The notes beneath the pieces are model-generated. The model worked only from the letters and a program-made list of their open reading frames with translations, was not told where the DNA came from and did not search any database. DNA of 64,000 bases from Nissolia schottii (Eukaryota; Streptophyta; Magnoliopsida; Fabales; Fabaceae), in the NCBI GenBank assembly GCA_003254905.1, contig QANU01111830.1:25684-89683 (forward strand), read 5' to 3'. This document shows, one piece after another, positions 48,900 to 60,433 of this stretch. A program made the translations under genes and the position numbers. Positions within the stretch are counted from its first letter, which is position 1; every line of letters begins with the position of its first letter.

Positions 48900-49490
48900 G
48901 CATACAGGCCACATGTTCTGTTGTTGTTGAGGAGGAAAAGGTACCAAAGGCTGACATGCACTTTGACACATTGGAGGCAGTCAAAGACTTTTACGACAAG
49001 TATGCTAAGAAGGTTGGAGTTACATGGAGGATAAGGAGTACCAAATTCACGAAAGATAAACAGATTAAGTACTAAATACTGTAATGTACAAGGGAAGGGT
49101 GTCGATCCTCCAAAATACAAACATTTGAGGAGACCAATCCAACCTCAACGGTTAAATGTAAAGCGAGGATATCTATATCAAAGGTACAAAATGGAGATAC
49201 CGAGTTGTGGGTGATAAGGAGTGTTGTTAGTGTACATTCACGTGAAGTGAGCCCTTCAAAAGCAAGGCTTTTCAAGGAAAACAGAAGCATCAACATGCAT
49301 GTAAAGTAGATAATTGAGTTAAATGACAGAGCTAGCGTTAGAGTGAACAAGACATACCAAACTCTTGTGCAACAAGGTGGCGATCATGAGAAAATAAACT
49401 TCATTAAAAAAGATGTCAGAAATTATGTTAACAGAGAGATGCATGTTGTTCGAGAGGATGGAGATGCAAAAGCTCTAATGGAATATTGTG
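48900..49490 (+). pseudogene. FAR1-related sequence (DNA-binding domain), broken
   Basis: The reading MHFDTLEAVKDFYDKYAKKV, then CTREGC, NPTSTVKCKARISISKVQNG, WVIRSVVSVHSREVSPSKAR and INFIKKDVRNYVNREMHVV follows the FAR1/FHY3 family. In that family a WRKY-GCM1-type zinc-binding domain of Mutator-transposase origin is followed by the transposase-like core. At least three stops occur (for example after IKY and after HVK). The homology ends near MEYC at about 49485, before the MULE core. It could be a domesticated FAR1-like gene relic or a Mutator-like transposase. Confidence 0.75.
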
Positions 49491-49619
49491 CTGTGTTGTA
49501 CGTTGGTTGTGCAAATGTGGTTTTTATGTTTTTGAAAGTTTATAGTATTTTCTTGTGCATTGTTGGAATATGTTGTGAGCAACCCTAAGAGGATTGCATG
49601 AGAAAAACTTGAGAAAATG

Positions 49620-51903
49620 AGAGGAACAAGTAAGGAAGCAAAGCTGTACAACAGATTTTGAGTCAGGACGCTAAGCTACCCTAGAGAGGCGTTGAGCGAC
49701 CTGAGTGGTCCCAGTGTTCACTGAGCGGCCCTGGATAAGACATTGAGCGACCTGGAGAACCCTAGGTTACTGAGGGACCATTGATAGGGTAGCTGAGCGA
49801 CCTGAGAAGTCCTCAAGGGTCCATATATTCTAACAAGCACTTCCCCACTTTAATTTGTGTATGACGAGTAAATAACTGTATATTATATACTGTATCTATG
49901 ATTATTATGCATCATGAGGGATTGATTGTCATTGGGACTCTAGGACAACCTTAGATAACTAGAAAATTTATCACCTAATTTTGTAAAGATCATAAATGTA
50001 CCTTAGGGAAAAAGTGTAAGATCTTAAGAAGGTTCCGATCACAATGGGTCCTAATAGGGAAATCCCCTCTCTTGGCATGTCAACAGACAAATGGATTGGT
50101 TTATGATGAGCAGACAGGCTTACGCTTGAGCAAATGTTGAAGTCAAAGTAAAGAGAAAAATATATGTGTCCCAAGTATAAGGTTATTATGTCAAAGTAAG
50201 TCAAAGTCACTAAGACTGCAAGTAAAGTCAAGAAAGATATGAAAGAGTTATGAAAGTACGAGTCCACCCCTGGCTGCGTTGAAAGGGCAGGCCCCTCAGC
50301 ATTCCGCAAGTTGGATGGTCATTCCCTATCAATTTTTATGCTAAAATCTACCTAGTTGTCAAAGATATGGAAAATGAGTAGGTTGTACACCAAACGAGGA
50401 CGACGGTCCCACGGGATACAAAGGGGAACGATGGACATGATAACGCAAAGAAGGACGCTGCCCCAAGGTGCATAAGAGCACTCCATATCCTTTCATGCAT
50501 AATTTTGTGATGTGTGTATGTAATGTATGGGAGGCATTAGGTCTTCATAAGGCCGCCTCTGTAAAATATAAAATAATATGCACCTACATAATCCCCTAAT
50601 ACTTGACGTATAAGTAATAGAAAGCGCGATTGGACTTCTTTAATAAATAAGGTAAAGATTAAAATTTCCCCAGTCACCTAGTAAAATAGATAAAGCTACT
50701 TAGGATTAGCAAGAATAAAATAAGTAGGAATATTAGTATACACTGACACTTAGAGACCTCCTGAGCGGTCTGGATCATAATTGAATCTAAAATGTTTAGT
50801 CCTATGCCTAGAGTTTCCCACTGAGAACACAATGTTTGTGACTCCAGGAGACCATGACGTGCATCCCGTTGAGCAACGAGATGAGGATCTTGAGCACCCG
50901 TTGGTGGATTGACCTTGCCATGAGGGTCATCACGGAGACCTACTCCTACTTTCCTGCTATGCTCCGAGTGCTCTTCCACTAGCCCCTACGCCGTTTCCAG
51001 GTCTACCCATGGGCCCCGATGATCACACCCATCCTCATCGACAAAGACGAGCCCACGCCATACGAGAAGGACATGGAAATAGACCTGAACTCGATTCCAG
51101 CAGTGGCACCCCCATCAGGTCTACATATTCGTCGATGCGCAAGGAAGTGGGTTACCCCTCCGTTCCGATGTTAGCTGGCTCCTTGGACCCACGATGATAG
51201 GGCAGGACCCTCCAGAATACCCATTAGTCAGCGAGGTCTACTCACCCTCCCTGAGTCCAGATGGGAATCCGAGGAAGAGGAGGACTCGCCCATCTATGAC
51301 TCCCAAAAGTGGAAAAAGCGGATTCAGACGAAGAAGATCCCATGGAGGAAGACCTGTGGGAGGAGAAGGAGAAAGAAGAGGAAGAAAACCCAGACGAGGA
51401 CCCTGAGGAACAATGAAGGCTAGATTCTCCGAGCAGCAGCACGGTCTATATTGTCTACCATGATGTACATTTTGTACAGACTAAATGGAGTAGTGTTCCA
51501 TTAGTCCTTAGGTTATATGTATATTATCTGTTGTATGAACTATATTATATGTACACATTTTGCTATATGAACTATGAAGTATTATTGATGAAATGATGAA
51601 TGAGGACCACTTTGTCAATTGTGTGTTGAACTTGCTATGATTGCCACATTTGTGTAATTATATTCTATTTTATAATTGTTAAGCCCCAAGACTCTATCAC
51701 TTGCAATATATGTTCTCTCCTACGCGTGGCTCCTATTTTATGCTAAATAAATAAGTTGAGAAAATTTCAAATCGGTCCGTATTTTTATGTAAAGAGTATT
51801 TTCAAAAATAATAAAGGACTAATAGTATTCTAACCAAAGCAGTTAACAACCTAGTAAACATCGTTTACGACTTAAGCGTAAGTTAGCTAGCTAGGGTGTT
51901 ACA
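49620..51903 (+). mobile_element. LTR retrotransposon-derived segment, same LTR family as 40279-43853
   Basis: The right end, gtaaacatcgtttacgac...agctagggtgttaca (to 51903), matches the minus-strand end of the 40279-43853 insertion. gagcgacctgag words near 49690-49810 are the counterpart of its cgctcagcg words. A Glu/Arg-rich tract (51265-51415) has no recognised domain. The left end is not defined, and no target duplication was found. Confidence 0.55.
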
Positions 51904-51938
51904 TCCAACGATATTGCACCGACCCCACAATTTTAGCT

Positions 51939-54130
51939 TTAGTTTTTAAGTAAATAATCAAATGTACTGTAACTATGAAAAAAGATAGGGAAGAGTTTCT
52001 CTATATTACACAATCTTAGTGCAATTTTCTCTTCAAGTAACTTTAACTCTTCCATTTTAAGAACTTTGCTGCAAAGCATTTGAAAGAATCTGCATAGTTT
52101 AATCAAAACTGAACTCACTTTTTTATCTACAAGTCCCTGCAAAGCAAGAAGAAGAAGTTCTTGCATTATTATATGGCTATCATGAGTCTTCAGCCCTGAT
52201 ATTTTTCCTTTGCGAATGCATCATGATATATTAGATGAATAACCATGTGGAAACTTAACATTCTCTATCATTTCATGGAATAACTTCTTTTCCTTTGATG
52301 ACATTGTAAAATAAGTAAGAGGTATATATGTTTTCCCATTAGCTCGTTGTTGAGGCCATAAGCTAGATCTTATATTCATCGCCCTCAAGTCCAATCGAGA
52401 TTCCAAGTTATCTTTTGACTTTTTGACAACACCCAACAATGTATAATTCAAGTTGTCACATACATTTTTTCTATGTGCATCATATCAAGGTTATGGTGCA
52501 TCAAATTAGACCTCCAATAAGGAAAATTGAAAAAAATGTTCTTCTTTTTCCATGTGGTTTTCATCACGTCACGCACCACTTTACTAGACTTACCAAGAGT
52601 GAACTTTATGTCTCTAACTTGATCTAGAACCAATGTCCTAGATACTGGATCAGGTGCATGTCCTGACTCCTTAGTCCCAATCAAATGACTTTGCATTTTT
52701 TTGATATTCGTGGCTTGGTTTCAAGAAACATCTAGCCCATTTAGCAAAAGTTTTTACCATTTTTTAGCCTTCTAGAATGAGTATTTGTGTTGCAAGAAGG
52801 GCATGCAAATTGGCCATAGTTGCACCATCCAGATAAAGTGCCATATGTTGGAAAATCATTTAGTCCACATGAGCGCTACTTGCATTTGAAATATCTCCTT
52901 AGCAAAGGTGTCATAGGTTTCTTCCCCCACATCCCATAATTCATTTAATTCTTCTATTAAAGGTTTCAAAAAGACATCAATGTCATTCCTAGGACCTTTT
53001 GGTCTGGGAATGAGCAAGTACAAAATGAAAAAGTCCGACTTCATGTATAACCATGGTGGAAGATAATATGGCATTAAAAATCATTATCCATGTACTATAA
53101 GTACTTTGCACTGTACCATAGGGATTAAAGCCATCAGCAGCTAATCCTAGGCGGATATTTCGAGAATCCTTAGCAAATTTTGGATGATAATTTTCAAAAC
53201 TTTTCCAGGTTTCAAAATCTGCAGGATGCCGTAAAACCCTGTCTTTATTACGTTCTTTGTCATCCATCTCATCAACTTAGAAGTTCTAGAAGACATAAAC
53301 AGTCTCTACAATCTTGACTTAAGAGGAAAATGCATCAGGACCTTAGTAGGGTTTTTTTTCTCTGCATTTTTTCATCTAGAAGCCCCACAAATTGAGCACT
53401 AATTAACATTCTTATCAATGAACTCCTTCCTAAAAAGCATGCAGCCGCTAGGACAAGCATAGATCTTCTCGTACTTGAAGCCCAATCCCTCCACTATCTT
53501 TTTGGTCTCAAAATATGAAGGCGGTAATTTTTCTCCCTCAGGCAATGCATCCTTCAATAGGCCAAGCAAAGCATTAAAAGGCTCATTGCTCCATTTAAAC
53601 ATCAATTTAATGCGGTAAAGGTACAACAAAAAAGAAAGTTTGCTGAATTTCTTGCATTTGGGGTATAACTCTTCTTTTGGATCTTTCATTAACTATTAAA
53701 AAATTTCAACAGTTCGATGATATAGATTTCTTGATGAAAGTGTAATGTTTTCTTCCAAGTTAGGCTCCTCATCACCACTTTCTGTAATGTTATTATCCAT
53801 GAATTGACTATAGCCTCCAAAAACATCATGTATCATTCCTCCATGTCATTACCCCTTAAAGCTTCTTCTCTACAGTTAATCTCTTCAATACAATCAGGAA
53901 AATTTAATGACTCGCCATGACAAAACCATACATCATATGATGGTATAGTACCATTAACCACAAGGTGATCATAAGTCATTGCTCGATTTACAAAATAGCG
54001 TAGCACACATTTTTACAAGGGCAAAGAATTGATTCTCCATTGCTTTGATGAAATGCATGATCTAAAAACTCTTCTAGTCCATCAAGATATTCTTTACTAA
54101 CTCTATCATATTCCATCGAGCTTCTACTTC
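51939..54130 (-). pseudogene. CACTA (En/Spm) TNP2-type transposase, broken
   Basis: On the minus strand, an N-terminal Transpos_assoc-like segment is readable at about 54000-54125 (DRVSKEYLDGLEEFLDHAF, then CPCKNVCY). The transposase core pieces follow at 53399-53689 (ELYPKCKKFSKLSFL, GLGFKYEKIYACPSGCMLF), 52989-53267 (ILRHPADFETWKSF-like, RLGLAADGFNPYG), 52856-53074 (LIPRPKGPRNDIDVFLKPLI) and 52448-52696 (DIKFTLGKSSKVVRDV, MHIEKMY). A DUF4218 piece lies at 51939-52166. Order and wording match plant CACTA TNP2 transposases. Stops and frameshifts break it, and its 3' part ends at the LTR segment at 51903. Confidence 0.85.
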
Positions 54131-54139
54131 TAGGAATGT

Positions 54140-55290
54140 CTATAACCTAATTATTTTAGTCAATTTTAATTTTGTCCACGCTGATATGATCTAGACTATT
54201 GTCCTTTCAATTATAGTTTTGAAAGACTTCCCCCACTTTCCTTCATTTACTCCTTTGGGAGTTCTTCTATTTGGTTGTTGGGTCTAGTTAGGATAATAAG
54301 GCACTATACATTCAATGTAACAATTAACAAATCTGTCATGTGGATAATTTAATCGTTACTATATATCATTTGCATTTGCTAACCTGTTCTAATGTTTTCT
54401 TCTGCTTTTCCTTTTCATGTGAGCAATTAGATTAAATGCCTAAATGTCACAAGATTGTGCCACACAAGGACCATTCTGAGAGTGAATAGGGAATTCCCAA
54501 GACCTCGCTTAATTGCAAAGGAAGTTGATAGGTTTGTGGTCAAGGCAGTTAACCACATCTCTAACATTATGACCATTCATTGGTGAGATAACATTTCACA
54601 ATCACACATGCACACCTATTTTTTCTCTTTATACCTACTAACATTTCCACAACTATTTTCATGATCAACAACAAAAACAACACACAACAGAGTACAAGTG
54701 TTGTTGTAGCATCAAGAAGGTCATTTTATTCTAATTCAGATGAAGAACCGAAGAATAGATGAAAATCACAAAATTGAAGCACAAAAATGTTGAATCCAAA
54801 CTCAAACTATGGCAAAAATTAAAAGTCACTAACCAGAGAAAAAAGAGAGAGATTCACACAAAGAGAGATACGCATGAAGAATTGAATGTGGAGAGAGACA
54901 ATCGCAAAGAGAAAGACGCAAAACAACGCGCAAGAAGAGTTGAGTGGCAAAAAGAGAGAATCGTACAAAGGAACTTGCAAAGAGAGAGTTATCGAAGAAT
55001 CCGACGACGACAACGGCAATGGCGATTAGGGTTTTTGTAGATGTGGATTTGTCATGGCTTATTGAGTTGAGATAGAAAGAGTGAGAAATAGAGACTCTGC
55101 GAAATAAAGTTAATAAGGAAAAAAAATGAGAGAATAAAGCTTTAGTATAAGTTTTTTTATGGATATTAATTTGTTTCTTTTGGTCTCATTTAGTGGCTAT
55201 TGTACATTGGTTACTAAAGCTTTAGCAAATGAGGGAAATTAGTAACAAATATATAATGACTGCCAAATAATTGTTGCAAAAGGATGATTT
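54140..55290. other. CACTA 5' region, non-coding
   Basis: This is the leader and subterminal part of the CACTA element. The Lys/Arg-rich plus-strand frame at 54759-55040 covers an aaagagagag-rich stretch and is compositional. No separate gene is supported. Confidence 0.45.
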
Positions 55291-55303
55291 TGGTGTAGTG
55301 ATA

Positions 55304-55958
55304 AAAACAAACATTATAGATCAACGAATCAAATATTATCTCCAAACATTTTTGTGTACTCATGCAACAGGAACAAATATTATCATCGAATATTTTAGTA
55401 TGTCCATGCACACATATGTTTAATATTATTCATTTTATGAGTTTGACAATGCTTATTTTTCTGTTTAGTAATGTTTGTTTCTCATAAATACAAGAGTACA
55501 CAAAAGTGTTCAGTAATAATATTTAATTTTTTATTCTATAATATTTAATTTTTTATTATATAATATTTATTTTGTGATTTTTAAGCGTTCAACAACTAAT
55601 TTTTTGGGATTTTATTTTGTGGCGCAATTAGCGGCTCTAGTTTTCTATTATGGGAGATGGTAGCAGCTAGAAGTACACACCGTCCTAGTCCTTTAGTCCA
55701 CAAATATGGGAGAAGACAGCAACAGCAATAAAGCAACAAAAACAAGAAATTTTGAAGTTGCCTCCTGTGACTTTTTATTTCCCGTGTGCAGATATACTCT
55801 CTCACTATTCGTTCCGCAGTCTCCCTTATTTCGCACACTTATTATAACACAGAAGGAGAAGGTAGGGGAAAAAAATTCAAGTGAAATTGACAATAACGCC
55901 TTCACGTGGAAAAACAGTAGTGGAGCCATAATCCACTATTACAGCAGAAGAGTCTGAA
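55304..55958. other. Upstream region of the second CRK
   Basis: AT-rich to about 55620, then more mixed sequence that should hold the promoter and 5' leader of the CRK starting at 55959. A weak TATA-like word (gatatactctctcac, about 55790) is present. No other gene is seen. Confidence 0.4.
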
Positions 55959-58900
55959 ATGAGTTCCCATTCCCAACGCAACAACAAGAAGAAGAAGAAC
56001 CCACCGTCATGGGTTCTCTTCACAATAGCTTTCCTCTCATCTCTCTCCCACTCACTCTCCGATCCAAGAATCTCAGAAGCCGGGCTGTACTGCGGCACAA
56101 CGAGGGCCCCACTGAAAGCCAACTACATCCCAGGCTTCATCAAAGAAATGGAGGCCCTCTCCCAGCAGGTCACCACCGGCAACCACAACTACGCCTCCAG
56201 CTCCGTCAACATCTCAGGCTCCGTTCCCATCTACGGCTTGGCGCAGTGCTTCCGCGACCTCTCCCACACCGACTGCCTCCTCTGCTACGCCGCCAGCCGC
56301 ACCAAGCTCCCCCGCTGCCTCCCTTCCGTCTCCGCCCGCATCTATCTCGACGGCTGCTTCCTCCGCTACGACAACTACAGCTTCTACTCGGAGGACACGG
56401 ACCCTTCGAGGGACGCCGTGAACTGCACCTCCCGGCTGGGCGCGGAGACGGGCGGAGAAGAAGCCGGGAGGTTGTTGCTCGAGAAGAGTGTCGGGCGGGT
56501 GGTTGATAGCGTGTCCTTCACGGCAGCGACCGAGGGAGGCGGGTTTGCCGTCGGAGAGGTCGAGGGGGTTTATGCCTTGGCGCAGTGCTGGAGCACTGTC
56601 GGGAGTGACGGGTGCAGGAGCTGCTTGAGGAAAGCCGGGAAGGAGGTGAGGGGGTGCTTGCCGAATAGAGAAGGGCGGGCCTTGAATGCTGGCTGTTATT
56701 TGAGGTATTCCACGGAGAAGTTCTACTACGAAGAAGGTGCGGAACACTCCGGAAATGGTGAGTAAGTAGCGTTGTAAGGCATCCTTCTAACTTGACAAGT
56801 GGTAGATGGTAATTTCCGCACATGTATTTTTTTTAGTACTCTTAATAGATTCCATTTCCTAAATCCCATCAGTCATACACTGATGCCTTTCCCTGGGGTT
56901 TCCATTTTTTCAGGGCGATTGAGGAAAGGAGCCATAATAGCAACAGTGTTAGCAGTGGCTGCATTTATAATGCTCTCTCTCTCCGCCTCTTACGCAGCTT
57001 TCACAAAATTGTCAACGATGAAAAAAGGTGAACATTCTGAAAGCGAAACTATCACCGTACGCCAACAAGATTTGTTGGCGAATTATTACGGGTGAACTTT
57101 TCTGATGCACTCTATTTCTTTTCTTCTTCGTCACTCAGACAACACTAGTCTCGGTCAGATTTCCTCTTCCATAAGGGAATCTGGTTTGAATTACAAGTAC
57201 GAAACGCTCGAGAAATCGACGGATTATTTCAACCCTTCAAGAAAGATAGGCCAAGGAGGAGCTGGCTCGGTATTCAAAGGCATTCTCCCCAACGGGAAAG
57301 TCGTCGCCGTCAAGAGATTGATCTTCAATAACAGGCAATGGGTGGACGATTTCTTCAATGAGGTGAATTTGATTAGCGGAATTGAACACAAGAACCTTGT
57401 CAAGCTGTTGGGGTGTAGCATCGAAGGCCCTGAGAGCCTCCTTGTCTATGAGTACCTTCCCAACAAGAGTTTGGATCAATTCATCTTCGGTAAGTTCTCT
57501 TTCTTCGTTGTGACGCGTCGTTAACTTAATTTCGCAAGTTCAGAAAATCAAGAAGCCAATAGATGCATCAAATGCTTATCCATAGTTTCAGGAAGGTGAC
57601 GGACTATTCTTGCCATGTGTTGCAGAAAAGAACAAAGCTCAGATTCTAAACTGGAAGCAGCGGCGTGATATCATTCTTGGAACAGCAGAAGGGCTTGCGT
57701 ATCTCCACGGAGGCTCCGAAATGAGAATCATTCATCGAGACATCAAAAGCAGCAATGTTCTTCTGGACGAGAATCTCACTCCCAAGATTGCAGATTTCGG
57801 CCTTGTCCGGTGTTTTGCTGCTGATAAGACGCATTTGAGCACCGGAATTGCTGGAACACTGTTAAGTCCCTGGTTTTTGTATATGATATTATTATTATGC
57901 ATATTCTAAATAAATTAAAAAGCATGTCCATTCCTGTCCTTTGTCCCTTTTTGGAGGAATTACGTACATCCCACAGAAATTTATCTGTTTGGTAAAAACT
58001 CTAAATGAGTTTTGAACCTTTGATTAATTTATATAGATAGCGGGCTCCCTTAGACAAAAAGCCACACAAATCCTGTTTCTAGCACACCCCACCGAACCAT
58101 TCAACGCGAAAACTTGAGACGCTGAGCTGTCATTTAAAACATAGTGTGGTTATTATTTGCTCCACAGCAGGGTTCCAGAGTCTAATTAATTAACACTAGA
58201 TTTTTCATCTTTGGAACAGAGGTTACATGGCTCCGGAGTACCTGGTTCGAGGGCAAATCACCGATAAGGCTGACGTCTATAGCTTTGGAGTACTTGTACT
58301 TGAGATTGTGTGTGGCAGGAGGAATAGTGTCTTCAGAGAGGACTCTGGTTCCCTTTTGCAAACAGTAAGACTTATGAATTTTCATAAGACTTGAAACAAG
58401 CCTCTTAATTTTTTTTTAATTTTATTTTGAGCAAATGTTAGAAAGCCAGAAATTTGTCGGACAGAATCTTAGTTATTAGAATGACGTGACTCATGCTACT
58501 CCATTTCATTTAACAATTACCATATTTTTTGTAAAAATTTTGGCAATACTTATTGGGGGCCATCGAACATTGCTCCTCCTTTTTTTCCTAACGGCTCTAT
58601 ATTCAATACTTCATGTTTATCAATGAGAGAGTCTGTCGTTTGGCACCAGGTTTGGAAACTGTACCGATCAAACACATTGGCTGAAGCTGTTGATTCTTCT
58701 CTAGGAGATGATATTCCTGCAAGTGAAGCATCTAGGGTGATTCACATCGGATTGCTCTGCACACAGGCTTGTGCTTCCCTGAGGCCATCCATGGCCCAAG
58801 TTGTGTACTTGTTAACCAATTCAGATGCAGATGTTCCCACACCAAATCAACCCCCTTTTTTGAACACTGGAGTTCCAGACTCAGACAGCTCCGTTAGGTC

Positions 58901-59036
58901 TTACAGCACAGGCAGCTTTGTATCAAATGCCTTAAAAAAGATTGGGGTGTCCTACCGCTCCTCCGAGTCATCTAGTTCGAGCAGCTCAGATGGGCCATCG
59001 ACAAGTGAAGAACCAGTGTCCAAGCTTGGTTTCTAA
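55959..59036 (+). CDS. Cysteine-rich receptor-like protein kinase (CRK), six exons
   Basis: A plasma-membrane DUF26 receptor kinase. Exons are 55959-56757, 56914-57027, 57139-57489, 57626-57860, 58220-58364 and 58650-59036. All are GT-AG with matching phases, 2031 nt, 676 residues. Order: basic N-terminus and signal peptide ([20 protein letters not shown]); DUF26 one ([13 protein letters not shown], ending [10 protein letters not shown]); DUF26 two ([13 protein letters not shown], then [10 protein letters not shown]); membrane segment ([19 protein letters not shown]); kinase with [38 protein letters not shown] and GYMAPEYL; Ser-rich tail ending KLGF. All catalytic residues are present. It resembles the CRK2/CRK42/CRK46 group of Arabidopsis, but I would not name an orthologue. 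Exon 1, coding for both DUF26 domains, is strikingly GC-rich and C/G-ending at third positions compared with the later exons. Extracellular cysteines suggest redox-linked signalling; the ligand is unknown. Confidence 0.95.
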
Positions 59037-59039
59037 GGA

Positions 59040-59607
59040 TCATTCTAAGGTGAGAACTTAGAATTGCAAAATGTCCTCATGGGAGAGAATCCTATGTTGT
59101 CCACCAGGAAATGGACGTGTGGTCAAGCAAGAGAAATATGAAATTTATTATCTTTAGACATGGGAAGGGCAATATAGACGTTTTAGTTTTTTTAATGTAA
59201 AAAAATATATTAGCCACATTATTAAATTTTCACTTCGTTGATACCACCACCAATGCAGTTATTGTTGCCGCCGTCACTGCTTCTTCGACCACTTTCACCA
59301 TCACCACCATCATCACTGCAAATCCAACCAGAAACATCACCGGATTTATCTCAATCCATGTCAAAGATAGCTTAAGCTCAAAATCCAAACACCACCAAAA
59401 ACAAAATGATTCATCTAACCCCCACATTCCATTTTCACAGAAATTGTAAAAATTAAAAGTTTTTCAATTGTTCTTGAAACAAAGTGCCCTACAATATCTC
59501 AGCAACAATGGTTGCAACACCAACCCCTCCCTCACTTCTTCCAATTGTAGCGGTTGTTCCTATCTCCTCCGACAAGTAGCACAGGTAGCATGAAAACCAG
59601 TTATGAC
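59040..59607. other. Downstream of the second CRK, with (ACC/ATC)-rich patch
   Basis: The CRK 3' untranslated region, then a caccaccat/ccaccacc-rich patch at about 59240-59400. No gene is recognised. Confidence 0.4.
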
Positions 59608-59783
59608 TGTGTTAATATATTTTAGGTTGTTAAGATATTCTTTTATCATTTTATTTCTTATCAGTTAAGATACTTTTTAGTCTTATTTTTTGATCTGTAA
59701 CAAGCCTATAAATAGGCATACATCTCTTTGTTGTAAATATAGACTTCAAAATAATAAAATATATACATATTCAGTTTCTGACA
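59608..59783 (+). repeat. Copia LTR, 176 bp
   Basis: Starts tgtgttaatatat and ends tttctgaca (TG...CA). It contains a gcctataaataggca promoter word and an A-rich 3' part with aataaaa. The primer-binding site follows at once. Confidence 0.7.
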
Positions 59784-59793
59784 TGGTATCAGT
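59784..59793 (+). promoter_or_regulatory. Copia primer-binding site (initiator-Met tRNA, degenerate)
   Basis: tggtatcag is directly adjacent to the LTR. The expected continuation agc reads taagcc here, a small insertion or decay. Confidence 0.75.
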
Positions 59794-60433
59794 AAGCCAC
59801 CATTTTTTTTTCCTATCATAGCCTGCTAAACTACTTGGTTTATAAACCTTCTTGTTGTTGGCTTCCACTAGCCCCGGCACCATCCTGTCCCCCTCCCTCG
59901 GTTGCCTCCAACGCCGGAATCTCGCTCTATTCCGGTGGCTTACGTGCTCCCACGCATCGTCCGAAGATCTGTGGCTCCTTCACGCAAGCATCCTCTCTGT
60001 GGCTCCTCTTTCGTCACCGCCGGCATTGTCTTCTTTGCCGTCCTCCGCTGACGCCGTCACCGAAGTTTCAGCCTTAGCCACCCTCTGACACTACCATATG
60101 CGCTACCATCGTCTCTGGTTGTTTCTGTTCACGTGCCTGACAAGTCTTTCTGTCCCTCGATTTTCGTGCTCTAGAGGCGCTGCTACTCTCACCCACCTAT
60201 CACCACGCATCCCTCATCCGTGTTGACTGGTCTTCTGCTTTGACCAGCTGCTAACGTGGCTTGCTATCCTTGATGATGTGGCAACCTTGCCCATCGCAGT
60301 CAGTGCTAACGTGGCGGTGCTCCTTACACCTTCTCAAGATTTTTTGGTGAGATAATTCCATTTTTTGGTTCGTTTTTGCCATTTCTACTTCGACAGTGCA
60401 TTTTTTCCTCTAGTCTTGTGCTTTTCTTTTATC

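Larger units (their letters stand above)
51904..55303 (-). mobile_element. CACTA transposon, one terminus present
   Basis: The plus strand ends gatgattttggtgtagtg at 55300, that is CACTACACCAAAATC on the minus strand: the conserved CACTA terminus. Subterminal tggctattgtacattgg and actaaagc words lie just inside. The next three bases (ata, 55301-55303) would be the target duplication. The opposite CACTA end was not found and may have been removed at the junction with the LTR segment at 51903. Confidence 0.75.

Noticed and set aside
51009..51442. Arg/Glu-rich and Ser-rich overlapping frames as a nuclear protein or gag
   Set aside because: Three overlapping frames on both strands over a gaagaggagg-type tract; no zinc knuckle or gag motif could be identified.
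54759..55040. 93-residue Lys/Arg/Glu-rich plus-strand frame
   Set aside because: Lies over an aaagagagag-rich CACTA leader on the strand opposite to the transposase. No family motif; low complexity.
56009..56747. Long open frames on both strands over the first exon of the second CRK (165 and 177 residues)
   Set aside because: They are shadows of a GC-rich coding exon. They are Arg/Pro- or Ala/Val-biased, have no domain, and the plus-strand CRK frame has signal peptide, DUF26 motifs and correct splice phases.
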